Assembly (NCBI GenBank): GCA_910577525.1
Contig: CAJTLI010000018.1
Location: forward strand, 1 to 49,643
Direction: 5' to 3'
From: an uncultured Oscillospiraceae bacterium
Lineage (GTDB): Bacteria > Bacillota > Clostridia > Oscillospirales > Oscillospiraceae
DNA length: 49,643 nt
In this document: in pieces, positions 35,639 through 43,515 of the stretch
How the letters are laid out: every line of letters begins with the position of its first letter
Position numbering within the stretch: position 1 is the stretch's first letter
Notes under the pieces: generated by a model
The model's database searches: none
What the model saw: only the letters and a program-made list of their open reading frames with translations
Told to the model about the DNA's origin: nothing
Position numbers and translations under genes: made by a program

Positions 35639-36196
35639 ATGACGGACGCTGAGATCGTTGCCCTCTACTGGAACCGCTCGGAGGAGGCCATCGCCCATAC
35701 CATGAGAACGTACGGACGGTATCTCATGAAGCTGGCCATGAACATCCTCCGCCTGCGCCAGGAGGCGGAGGAATGTGTCAATGACACCTATCTCTCCGCG
35801 TGGAACCAGCTGCCGCCGGACCGCCCGGAAAAGCTCATGCCCTACCTGGGGCGGATCGCCCGCTGTCTGGCGCTGAACCGGTACGACTACTTGACCGCGC
35901 GAAAGCGCAGCGCGGAGTTCACCCTTCAGCTGTCCGAGCTGGAGGATTGCCTGCCCGCCTCCGGTTCGGTGGAGCGGCAGTACGAGAGCGCGGAGCTGGC
36001 CGCCGCCATTTCGGCGTTCCTGCGGGGACTGGAGGAGGAGCCCCGCAATCTGTTCATCCGCCGGTACTGGTATTCCGACTCCATCCGGCAGCTGGCGGCG
36101 CGGTACGGTATGGGGGAGAGCAAGGTCAAATCCCAGCTGTTCCGTATCCGCGGCAGGCTGAGGGAGTATTTGAACAAGGAGGGCTTTGCCCTATGA
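35639..36196 (+). CDS. ECF-type RNA polymerase sigma factor
   Basis: A 185-residue sigma-70 family protein. Region 2 is YLMKLAMNILRLRQEAEECV followed by NDTYLSAWNQLPPDRPE. Region 4 is FLRGLEEEPRNLFIRRYWY followed by QLAARYGMGESKVKSQLFRI. SD AAGGAG before the ATG. It is followed with ATGA overlap by a membrane protein resembling its anti-sigma factor. It probably responds to envelope stress and may drive its own operon (lipoprotein and SLH protein); target promoters not identified. Confidence 0.9.
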   Translation: MTDAEIVALYWNRSEEAIAHTMRTYGRYLMKLAMNILRLRQEAEECVNDTYLSAWNQLPPDRPEKLMPYLGRIARCLALNRYDYLTARKRSAEFTLQLSELEDCLPASGSVERQYESAELAAAISAFLRGLEEEPRNLFIRRYWYSDSIRQLAARYGMGESKVKSQLFRIRGRLREYLNKEGFAL

Positions 36197-36846
36197 ACGC
36201 AAGGGAGTTCTATCAAACCATCGGGCAGATCGACGACGACCTGATTCTCGCCGGCGGGGAACAGCCCGTGAGAAAAAAGCGGTTCGCCGTGGGACAGTGG
36301 GCGCTGGCCGCCGCGGCCTGTGTCTGCCTGGTTCTTGGCGGCGCGTGGCTTTATTTTTTCAACGCCCCCGTTGTCTGGAACGAGGGCGCGGTGGGTGCGG
36401 TCTCCAACTCCAAGCTCCTGATCCCCGCCGGGAGTACGCCGAGGGAATTGCCGGAGGCGGAGCTGGCGGAATACTATCAGATCGAACCCCTGCCGGACGT
36501 CTTGGGGGACGATTTGCGTCAGGTTTACACTGGCACCGTCCTTTATGTGGACGGCGGCGGCGCTGTTGTCCATGACTTCAATCAGATCCGCTATGAGAGC
36601 GCGGAGGGGAACCGCAGTGTGACGGTGACGCTGTCCCGGATCTCTCCCACGGCCCCGGCGGCGGACGGCGCGAGGGCGTCCCGCATTCATGGCAGCTCTG
36701 TCGTGCTGACCCAGGACACCTCCATTCCGGGATATTTGCTGCTGGAGGCCCGGTGGGAGCGGCACGGCACAGCGGTCTGCCTGTGGGCGGAGGGGCTGGA
36801 CAAGGAGGAATTTACCGCCGTCGCGGGGCAGTTGATTGGAGGATAG
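36193..36846 (+). CDS. Membrane anti-sigma-like protein
   Basis: A 217-residue protein whose ATG overlaps the sigma stop (ATGA). The cytoplasmic N-terminus FYQTIGQIDDDLILAGGEQP has the IDDDLI motif seen in putative Clostridial anti-sigma proteins. A basic RKKRF and one helix (WALAAAACVCLVLGGAWLYF, about 36-56) follow, then an extracellular domain of about 160 residues. It likely holds the ECF sigma factor at the membrane. No zinc-finger motif is present. Confidence 0.82.
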   Translation: MNAREFYQTIGQIDDDLILAGGEQPVRKKRFAVGQWALAAAACVCLVLGGAWLYFFNAPVVWNEGAVGAVSNSKLLIPAGSTPRELPEAELAEYYQIEPLPDVLGDDLRQVYTGTVLYVDGGGAVVHDFNQIRYESAEGNRSVTVTLSRISPTAPAADGARASRIHGSSVVLTQDTSIPGYLLLEARWERHGTAVCLWAEGLDKEEFTAVAGQLIGG

Positions 36847-36851
36847 CGCGT

Positions 36852-37979
36852 ATGAAAAACATAAAACGGGCGTGTGCCGCCCTGCTGGCCGCTATGCTGT
36901 TGAGTTCCATGGCCTATGCCGCGGAACCGGCCGTCACCTTTGACTTTGAGAAGGATGACGCCGGATTTACGCCGGTTTTTGCCGATTATCCCGCCGAAGA
37001 TGGGGTGGACGATTTCTATGAGCTGAGGCATGGATGGGCGGAGCTCCCGATGGGGGGCGGGAAAGGGCTGTTTCTCTCGGGAAACAACCACAGCGATGAT
37101 TTATTCATGGGCTATTATAAGGAGTTGCCCGGGCTGAAGCCCGGGCGGCTGTACGAATTTCATGTGACGTTCCGGCTGGCCACCAATGTGGACGGCGGCA
37201 TGATCGGCGTAGGCGGCTCTCCCGGCGCGTCCGTGTTCGTCAAGGGGGGCGTTACAACCGTACGGCCCCGGCGCACTGTGGACGAACTGGGCCAGTACCG
37301 CCTGAACATCCACAAGGGCAATCAGGCTGTGGGCGGCTGTGATTTGCTGGTTCTGGGAAATTCGGAAAAGGAGGAGACTGTCCGCCCAGGGGAATACGAG
37401 TGGAAGGCGTTTTCGTTCACCATGCTGGCGAAGGCGGACGCGGAGGGCCGGGTCTATCTGCTTCTCGGCACCGATTCCGGGTTTGAGGCCACCAGCTCCT
37501 ATTACCTGGACGGTATCACGCTGGCCTGGGAGGAGCAGGCGGAGCGGCCCATCACCCGCGCCGCCGCGATTCAGCGGATGTACGACGATGCGCGCCCGGC
37601 GGCCCGCCAAGCGCCGTCCTTTGCCGATGTGGGCGGGGATCACCCCTGCCGGGACGCGATTGGCTGGGCGGAGGGGGCCGGACTTGCGGCGGGGTACGGT
37701 TCGGGCCGTTTTGGCCCGGAGGACAGCCTGACCGTTGAACAGGCCATGGTGATCCTGCACCGTTACGCGGGCAGCCCGGGCGCGGACAACGGCGATGCCG
37801 ATTTGAGCCATGTCTCGCCGTGGGCCAGGGACAGCGCCGCCTGGGGGCTGCAAAAGGGCCTGATCGGCGAAGATGATCTGGCTGGGTCGGAGCCAATCAG
37901 CGAATATGCGTTTGTCCGCGCCTGGCGGGAGGTTCAAGGAGAAGCCTGCGTCCTGTTCGGTCCGTCTCCCCACCGCTGA
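36852..37979 (+). CDS. Secreted protein with carbohydrate-binding-like domain and S-layer homology repeats
   Basis: A 375-residue protein. A signal peptide with AYA cleavage (MKNIKRACAALLAAMLLSSM) is followed by a jelly-roll-like domain from about 25 to 225 (FDFEKDD..., YYLDGITLAWEE at the end). SLH-type motifs follow: APSFADVGGDHPCRDAIGWA, GLAAGYGSGRFGPEDSLTVE, and a weaker repeat ending near residue 350. SLH repeats bind secondary cell-wall polymers. SD GGAGG overlaps the previous stop, so the gene belongs to the sigma operon. The protein probably binds the wall and an extracellular glycan or ligand; details unknown. Confidence 0.82.
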   Translation: MKNIKRACAALLAAMLLSSMAYAAEPAVTFDFEKDDAGFTPVFADYPAEDGVDDFYELRHGWAELPMGGGKGLFLSGNNHSDDLFMGYYKELPGLKPGRLYEFHVTFRLATNVDGGMIGVGGSPGASVFVKGGVTTVRPRRTVDELGQYRLNIHKGNQAVGGCDLLVLGNSEKEETVRPGEYEWKAFSFTMLAKADAEGRVYLLLGTDSGFEATSSYYLDGITLAWEEQAERPITRAAAIQRMYDDARPAARQAPSFADVGGDHPCRDAIGWAEGAGLAAGYGSGRFGPEDSLTVEQAMVILHRYAGSPGADNGDADLSHVSPWARDSAAWGLQKGLIGEDDLAGSEPISEYAFVRAWREVQGEACVLFGPSPHR

Positions 37980-37996
37980 GAGCGCTCAATGCCCCA

Positions 37997-38944
37997 TTAT
38001 TTTCCGCGCAGCGCCCCAGCTATCTTCGCGATATGCTCCCCGCACAACCCGAACTGCTCCAGCAGCGCCCCGGCGGGGCCGGAGTGGCCGAACTCGTCGT
38101 TGACCCCCACACGCTCCACCGGGCAGGCCAGCCCGTGCTGGGCGATGACGGCGCACACAGCCTCCCCCAGCCCGCCAATGGTGGAGTGCTCCTCGCAGGT
38201 GACGATCCTGCCGCACTCTTGGGCCGCTTTCAGCACCAACTCCTCGTCCAGCGGCTTGATGGTAGCCATGTCGATCACCCGAGCTTGGATCCCCTGCTCC
38301 GCCAGCAGGTTCGCCGCCTCCAGCGCCTCCGCCACCAACAGGCCGTTGGCGATGAGGGCCGCGTCCGTGCCCTCCCGCAGCACCTCGCCCTTGCCGATCT
38401 CGAACGTGAAGCTGACCGGGTCGTGGATGACCGGCGCACCGTACCGGCTGAACCGCATATAAACCGGACCGTCGTGCTCGTAGGCGGCCCGCACCATGGC
38501 CTTGGCCTCCACGTCGTCCGCCGGGGACATCACCACCATGCCGGGGATGGACCGCATCAGCGCGAAGTCCTCGCAGCACTGGTGGCTGGCCCCGTCCTCG
38601 CCCACGGAAATCCCGCCGTGGGTGGCGCCAATTTTCACGTTCAGGTGGGGGTAGCCGATGGAATTTCTCACCTGCTCAAAGGCCCGCCCCGCCGCGAACA
38701 TGGCGAAGCTGCTGGCAAAGGGCACCAGCCCCGTGGCCGCCAGCCCTGCCGCCACGCACATCATGTCGCCCTCCGCGATGCCGCAGTCGTAGTGACGGTC
38801 GGGGAACGCTTTCTTGAAGATTTCCGTCTTGGTGGCGTTGGCCAGGTCGGCGTCCAGTACCACCACGTCATCGTGGAGCGCCCCCAGCTCCTTCAGCGCC
38901 TCGCCGTAGCTCTGCCGGGTGGCGATTTTCTTTCTCTCTGCCAT
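37997..38944 (-). CDS. Transketolase, C-terminal subunit
   Basis: A 315-residue protein covering the pyrimidine-binding and C-terminal domains of a split transketolase. The catalytic Glu is in DCGIAEGDMMCVAAGLA, with ATHGGISVGEDGASHQ and FGHSGPAGALLEQFGL. It transfers two-carbon units in the pentose phosphate pathway when paired with the N-subunit. The ATG at 38944 lies 1 base after the N-subunit stop. The N-subunit next door has an internal deletion, so this protein may lack its own partner. Last gene of the pentose operon. Confidence 0.92.
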   Translation of the reverse strand: MAERKKIATRQSYGEALKELGALHDDVVVLDADLANATKTEIFKKAFPDRHYDCGIAEGDMMCVAAGLAATGLVPFASSFAMFAAGRAFEQVRNSIGYPHLNVKIGATHGGISVGEDGASHQCCEDFALMRSIPGMVVMSPADDVEAKAMVRAAYEHDGPVYMRFSRYGAPVIHDPVSFTFEIGKGEVLREGTDAALIANGLLVAEALEAANLLAEQGIQARVIDMATIKPLDEELVLKAAQECGRIVTCEEHSTIGGLGEAVCAVIAQHGLACPVERVGVNDEFGHSGPAGALLEQFGLCGEHIAKIAGALRGK

Positions 38945-38945
38945 A

Positions 38946-39506
38946 TCAGCCCGCCTCCAATTCCGCCAGCTGAGCGGACAACTCCGCCATGCCCTGGGCG
39001 TATTCCTCATCGTTGGGGGCCTTGCCATGCCAGCCCACCTGGCCCTCCTGCAGCGCTCCATCGCCGAGGAGCGTGTAGACCCGGGCGGCGCTGCCCTGCT
39101 TTTTCAAACCCAGGGCCATGCCGCAGGCGCAGGAGATGCCCTGGCCCAGGGACCCGGTGGACATATCCACGCCGGGGACGGTGTTCATGTTGGGAAGGCC
39201 CTGGAGATAGCTGTCGATGTGGCGGAGGGTGGGCAGGTCGTCCACCGGGAAGAAACCCCGGTTGGCCAGGGCGGCATACAGCCCCGACGCGGTGTGGCCC
39301 TTGGACAGCACAAAGCGGTCCCGATTTTCCATTTTCGGCTGTTTGGGGTCAACGTTCAGCTCCTTGAAGTACAGGTAGGTGAACACGTCGGCGGCGGACA
39401 GGCTGCCGCCGGGGTGGCCCGCCTTGGCCCCGTGGGTGGCGGTGAGCACCCCCATCCGCACCCTGCAAGCCGCGGCTTGCAGGGCTTTTTCTTCATTTTT
39501 CGTCAT
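38946..39506 (-). CDS. Transketolase, N-terminal subunit, with large internal in-frame deletion
   Basis: A 186-residue product; family members have about 270-280. The N-terminal half is good (GAKAGHPGGSLSAADV, VLSKGHTASGLYAAL, STGSLGQGISCACGMALG, TLLGDGALQEGQV). The sequence then jumps to GWHGKAPNDEEYAQGM, a segment normally near the C-terminus. The missing stretch of about 90 residues contains the N of the GDG-x25-NN thiamine-diphosphate/Mg motif. The frame is kept, so the protein is made but cannot bind cofactor normally. The junction lies near 39035/39036. Either a real deletion or an assembly collapse. Confidence 0.85.
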   Translation of the reverse strand: MTKNEEKALQAAACRVRMGVLTATHGAKAGHPGGSLSAADVFTYLYFKELNVDPKQPKMENRDRFVLSKGHTASGLYAALANRGFFPVDDLPTLRHIDSYLQGLPNMNTVPGVDMSTGSLGQGISCACGMALGLKKQGSAARVYTLLGDGALQEGQVGWHGKAPNDEEYAQGMAELSAQLAELEAG

Positions 39507-39524
39507 AAAATCACCTTATTTGAC

Positions 39525-39572
39525 GAAACGGGCGGTTGTCGAGCGCAAACGGCACGATAACCGCCCAGTTTC
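39525..39572. other. Stem-loop between isomerase and transketolase genes
   Basis: The arms GGGCGGTTGTCG/CGATAACCGCCC (39530-39541, 39555-39566) are extended by GAAAC/GTTTC with one bulge. It may partly terminate or attenuate read-through from the isomerase into the transketolase genes. Confidence 0.5.
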
Positions 39573-39597
39573 GAAACGAATTAAAGTTCTTTTTCGG

Positions 39598-39623
39598 TTT
39601 CTTTTTCTGATCTGAAAAAGAAA
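39598..39623. other. AT stem-loop abutting the isomerase stop
   Basis: TTTCTTTTTC pairs with GAAAAAGAAA around TGATCT, directly against the TAG at 39624. It lacks GC pairs, so it is a weak terminator or 3'-end element. Confidence 0.45.
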
Positions 39624-41096
39624 CTACGCCCAGGGATTCTCGGTGGGATAGGGCAGGGATTTGGGCTGGTTATAGGCGATATCCTGGACGCCCAGGAACT
39701 TGAACACCTCAAACAGCGCCTTGCCGTAGTGGCCGAAGGCCACCGCCCCGTGGTGGGGGTAGCGCTTCTGGATCAGCACGTGGCGGTAGAAGCGGCCCAT
39801 CTCCGGGATGGCGAATACGCCGATGCCGCCGAAGCTCCCCGTGGCCACTGGGAGCACCTCGCCCTGGGCGATGTAGGAGCGGAGATTGCCCTCGCTGTCG
39901 CACTGGAGGCGGTAGAAGGTGATGTCGCTGGGCGCGATGTCCCCCTCCAGGGTACCCCGGGTGAAGTCGGGTTGGCCGCCGTTTTCCAGCAGGCGGTTCT
40001 GGATGAGCTGGTACTTCACGGCCCGGTCCGCGCACAGCTTGCAGGCCGGGGTGTTGCCGCAGTGGAAGCCCATGAAGGTGTCGGTGAGGGCGTAATCGTA
40101 CTTATTTTTAATGTTTTCCTCCCACAATTGTGCCGGGACGGAGTTGTTGATGTCCAGCAGGGTGACGGCGTCGCCGGACACACAGGCCCCGATGTACTCG
40201 GACAAGGCGCCGTAGATGTCCACCTCGCAGGCCACGGGGATGCCCCGCGCCGCCAGCCGGGAGTTCACATAGCAGGGCTCGAAGCCGAACTGGGAGGGGA
40301 ACGCAGGCCAGCACTTGTCGGCGAAGGCCACGTACTTGCGGGAGCCCTTATGGCTCTCCGCCCAGTCCAGCAGGGTCAGCTCAAACTGAGCCATCCGGGC
40401 GGACAGCTCGGGATAGTATTTGCCCTCGCCCATCTCTGTGGCCATGTCCTCGCAGACGGCGGGAATCCGCGGGTCGTTGGCGTGCTCCTGGTAGCTCACC
40501 AGCAGGTCCAGTTCGGAGTTTTCCTCCACCTCCACGCCCAGCTGGTACAGGCCCTTGATGGGGGCGTTGCAGGCGAAGAAGTCCTGGGGCCGGGGGCCGA
40601 AGGTGATAATTTTGAGGTTCTTCACGCCGATCACCGCCCGGGCGATGGGCACGAAATCGGCGATCATTTTGGCAATGTCGGCGGCGGTGCCCACGGGATA
40701 CTCGGGGATATAGCCCTTCAGGTGCCGCATCCCCAGGTTGTAGGAGCAGTTGAGCATCCCGCAGTAGGCGTCGCCCCGGCCGTTGATGAGGTCGCCGTCC
40801 CCCTCGGCGGCGGCCACGAACATACAGGGGCCGTCGAAGTTCCGGGCGATCAGCGTCTCGGGCGTCTCCGGGCCAAAATTGCCCAGGAACACCGCCAGGG
40901 CGTTGCAACCCAGGGCCTTCACGTCGGCCACGGCTTTCAGCATATCCTTCTCGTTCTCCACGGTGACGGAGCACTCGTACAGCTCGCCCGCATAGGCGGC
41001 TTTGATGGCGGCGCGGCGGCGCTCGGACAGGGCGATGGGGAAGCAGTCCCGGCTCACGGCGATGAGGCCCAGCTTCACGTCAGGGATGTTTTTCAT
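39624..41096 (-). CDS. L-fucose/L-arabinose isomerase family protein
   Basis: A 490-residue protein with the COG2407-type isomerase layout: VKLGLIAVSRDCFPIALSER, CNALAVFLGNFGPETPE, NPRxIP-like NDPRIPAVCEDMATEMGEGK, WPAFPSQFGFEPCYVNSRL, and a C-terminal FGGIGVFAIPEMGRFYRHVL with HHGAVAFGHYGK. It probably converts an aldopentose or deoxyhexose to its ketose for the adjacent FGGY kinase. The ATG at 41096 has SD GAGGAGG. The exact sugar is open: D-arabinose, L-arabinose, D-xylose or a related sugar. Confidence 0.85.
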   Translation of the reverse strand: MKNIPDVKLGLIAVSRDCFPIALSERRRAAIKAAYAGELYECSVTVENEKDMLKAVADVKALGCNALAVFLGNFGPETPETLIARNFDGPCMFVAAAEGDGDLINGRGDAYCGMLNCSYNLGMRHLKGYIPEYPVGTAADIAKMIADFVPIARAVIGVKNLKIITFGPRPQDFFACNAPIKGLYQLGVEVEENSELDLLVSYQEHANDPRIPAVCEDMATEMGEGKYYPELSARMAQFELTLLDWAESHKGSRKYVAFADKCWPAFPSQFGFEPCYVNSRLAARGIPVACEVDIYGALSEYIGACVSGDAVTLLDINNSVPAQLWEENIKNKYDYALTDTFMGFHCGNTPACKLCADRAVKYQLIQNRLLENGGQPDFTRGTLEGDIAPSDITFYRLQCDSEGNLRSYIAQGEVLPVATGSFGGIGVFAIPEMGRFYRHVLIQKRYPHHGAVAFGHYGKALFEVFKFLGVQDIAYNQPKSLPYPTENPWA

Positions 41097-41109
41097 GGTG
41101 TTCTCCTCC

Positions 41110-41745
41110 TCAAATTTGGTTTTTGATGTCAATATTTTCACCGGTCAGGGCCACCACCGCGCCCTGCTCCGCCTCGGCGGATTCCGGGTGAGCCAGCAGC
41201 CACTTGTTCCGCGCCCAGAGGCGTTTGTCCTCGTCGTTTCGGATGATAATATCCAGCCCATCCGTATTAGTGCCCCGGGGCAGGGCCACCGCCACCCGGA
41301 AGCCTTTTGCCGGGTCGGTGTGGCAGGGGGCGTAGTGGAGCGTGGTGGCGTAGACCTCCACCAACACCCCGGCGGGGACGCGGAACGCTTTTACCTTGGC
41401 TGTGTCCAGCGCGCCGCCCTCGATCTCGTCCTGCTTGGCCAGCAGGAGGATAAAATCGTTTGTGCCCACGTTGAATTCGCTGTCCCGGTGGTACTCCAGG
41501 CAGTTCAGCTTGGTGTTCCGGCCCCAGCACATCCCCAACTGAACGGGCATCCCGCCGTAAGCATTGCCCTCAAACTGACAGAACACAGGCAGAGCCTCCA
41601 GCTCCGGGATGGAGGGCTGGTAGGCGGTGCCCTCCTCCGGCAGGGGGATGGCGTCCATGGCTACCAGCAGGCCGTCCAGTTCATATCCCTCATGCACCCG
41701 CCCGTAGGGGGCAAATTCCTTGTCAAATACGCTCTTGATCTCCAT
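41110..41745 (-). CDS. DUF4867 family protein (cupin-like)
   Basis: A 211-residue protein recognised as DUF4867 by LPVFCQFEGNAYGGMPVQLG, CWGRNTKLNCLEYHRDSEFN, AFRVPAGVLVEVYATTLHYA followed by PCHTD. His and Glu residues (EYHRDSE, TLHYAPCH) look like a cupin-type metal site. Genes of this family often sit beside sugar isomerases and FGGY kinases, suggesting a sugar-handling step such as mutarotation or lyase/epimerase chemistry; no activity is proven. It lies between isomerase and kinase with short gaps. Confidence 0.82.
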   Translation of the reverse strand: MEIKSVFDKEFAPYGRVHEGYELDGLLVAMDAIPLPEEGTAYQPSIPELEALPVFCQFEGNAYGGMPVQLGMCWGRNTKLNCLEYHRDSEFNVGTNDFILLLAKQDEIEGGALDTAKVKAFRVPAGVLVEVYATTLHYAPCHTDPAKGFRVAVALPRGTNTDGLDIIIRNDEDKRLWARNKWLLAHPESAEAEQGAVVALTGENIDIKNQI

Positions 41746-41757
41746 ATCGCCGCCTCC

Positions 41758-43281
41758 TTAAAGCGCCGCCAGGGTGTGGAAGCTGTCCCGCAGGGCGGGG
41801 TACAGCCCCCGGTACAGATGATAAAAGGGTTCATATGCCCCAGAGCTTTCCGGCACAGGCTGTTGACCTTCCCCTGACCGCACCGCGGCGGCACAGCCCT
41901 CGGACACGCTGGCATACACCCCCGCGCCCACGCCCGCCAGGATGGCCGCACCCAGAGCCGGCCCCTCGGCGGAGGCGATGGTCTTGACGGGACAGCCGTA
42001 CACATCGGCCAGCATCTGCCGCCAGAAGGGGCTGCGCCCGCCGCCCCCGCAGGCTGCCATATCGGACACGTCCACCCCCATCTCCCGGAACACGTCCAGG
42101 CACTGCCGCTGGGAGTAGGCCACTCCCTCCATCACGGCGCGGATCAGGTCGCCCTTGGTGTGGATGGCGGACAGGCCCACAAACGCGCCCCGGGCGTCTG
42201 AGTCCAGCAGCGGGGACCGCTCCCCCATGAGGTAGGGCAGGTAGAGCAGGCGGTTGGCCCCGATGGGGCTGCGCTGGGCCTGGGCGGTCATCAGCTCATA
42301 GGGGTCGGCGCCCATGCCTGCGGCGGCCTCCCGCTCGGCGGCGCAGAACTGGTTGCGGAACCACTGTAACGACAGCCCCGCCGCCAGGGTGCAGCTCATC
42401 ACCGTCCACTTCCCCGGAACGGCGGAGCAGAAGGTGTGCACCCGGCCCTTGGGGTCGATGGTGACTTCATCGGCGTGGGCGAAGATCACCCCGGAGGTGC
42501 CCAGGGTGGTGAAGGCCCTGCCCGTCTCCACCACGCCGGTGCCGATGGCGGCGGCCGCGTTGTCCCCGGCCCCGCCCACCACAATGGTGCCGGGGGCCAG
42601 CCCGGTGGCCTCCGCCGCCGCGGCGGTGACCGCCCCCGTCACCTCGCAGGACTCATACATCCGCCCCAGCCAGGTGGGGTCGATGTCCAGCGCGGAGAGA
42701 ATTTCGCCGCTCCAGGCCCGCTTGGGCACGTCCAGCAGGTTCATGCCGGAGGCGTCGGACACCTCGGTGGCGAACTCCCCCGTGAGCTTGTAGCGGATGT
42801 AGTCCTTGGGCAGCAGGATGTGGCGGCATTTTTCGTAGATCTCCGGCTCGTTTTCCCGCACCCAGAGGATTTTGCCCGCCGTGAATCCCGGCAGGGCGGG
42901 GTTGGCGGAGAGGGCCAGCAGTTTGTCCGCACCCAGCTTTGCCGTGATTTCGTCGCACTGGGCCTGGGTGCGGCCGTCGCACCACAGAATGGCGTTGCGC
43001 TGGACGTGGCCCTGGGCGTCCAGCATCACCAGCCCGTGCATCTGCCCGGAGATGCCCACCCCCTTGACGGCGGAGGGCTCCGCGCCGCTTCTGGCCAGCA
43101 CAGCCTGAATGGTCTCCTGCACCGCCGGCCACCAGTCGTGGGGGTCCTGCTCCGCCCAGCCGTTCCGGGGCTGGTAAAGAGGATATTCTGCCGTATGGCT
43201 GGCTACAGGCGTGCCCGACAGGTCAAAGAGCACTGTTTTTGTGCCGGAAGTGCCTAGATCGATCCCCAACAAAAAGTCCAT
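41758..43281 (-). CDS. xylB: Xylulokinase (FGGY family)
   Basis: A 507-residue sugar kinase. The phosphate-binding start is LLGIDLGTSGTKTVLFDLSG, the substrate region GVGISGQMHGLVMLD and DASGMNLLDVPKRAWSGEIL, and the second ATP segment VVGGAGDNAAAAIGTGVVE, with AACGGGGRSPFWRQMLADVY near the C-terminus. It phosphorylates D-xylulose (or a close ketopentose) to feed the transketolase step. First gene of a minus-strand operon: xylB, DUF4867, isomerase, two transketolase genes. A binding site for its regulator was not identified. Confidence 0.92.
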   Translation of the reverse strand: MDFLLGIDLGTSGTKTVLFDLSGTPVASHTAEYPLYQPRNGWAEQDPHDWWPAVQETIQAVLARSGAEPSAVKGVGISGQMHGLVMLDAQGHVQRNAILWCDGRTQAQCDEITAKLGADKLLALSANPALPGFTAGKILWVRENEPEIYEKCRHILLPKDYIRYKLTGEFATEVSDASGMNLLDVPKRAWSGEILSALDIDPTWLGRMYESCEVTGAVTAAAAEATGLAPGTIVVGGAGDNAAAAIGTGVVETGRAFTTLGTSGVIFAHADEVTIDPKGRVHTFCSAVPGKWTVMSCTLAAGLSLQWFRNQFCAAEREAAAGMGADPYELMTAQAQRSPIGANRLLYLPYLMGERSPLLDSDARGAFVGLSAIHTKGDLIRAVMEGVAYSQRQCLDVFREMGVDVSDMAACGGGGRSPFWRQMLADVYGCPVKTIASAEGPALGAAILAGVGAGVYASVSEGCAAAVRSGEGQQPVPESSGAYEPFYHLYRGLYPALRDSFHTLAAL

Positions 43282-43402
43282 TTAAACTGCCTCCCTATGA
43301 TATAAGTTGTTTTTTCTGTCCCCCTTCAGGGAAAATAATTTTGTTGACAAGGAAGGATACCACCCTGGAGACGCCGCCCCCGCGCAGACGCATTTAGGGC
43401 TT

Positions 43403-43501
43403 GTTTGAAATTGCCGGCACACCCAAACATGTGTCAAACCGGCTTCGCCTGACGAAAAAATTCCTCGCCGCTGGGCATCCTGCCAATTTTCAAACGGCGC
43501 C
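43403..43501 (-). repeat. Dispersed element with inverted ends, copy 2
   Basis: GTTTGAAATTGCCGGCA (43403-43419) and TGCCAATTTTCAAAC (43481-43495) are inverted ends of a roughly 100-base non-coding element. Its right 35 bases (43466-43500) are identical to 11242-11276. It is followed directly by ATCAGTCCTTCCTTA (43504-43518), also found near lysA. It occupies most of the gap between xylB and the GH43 gene. Confidence 0.65.
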
Positions 43502-43515
43502 TAATCAGTCCTTCC

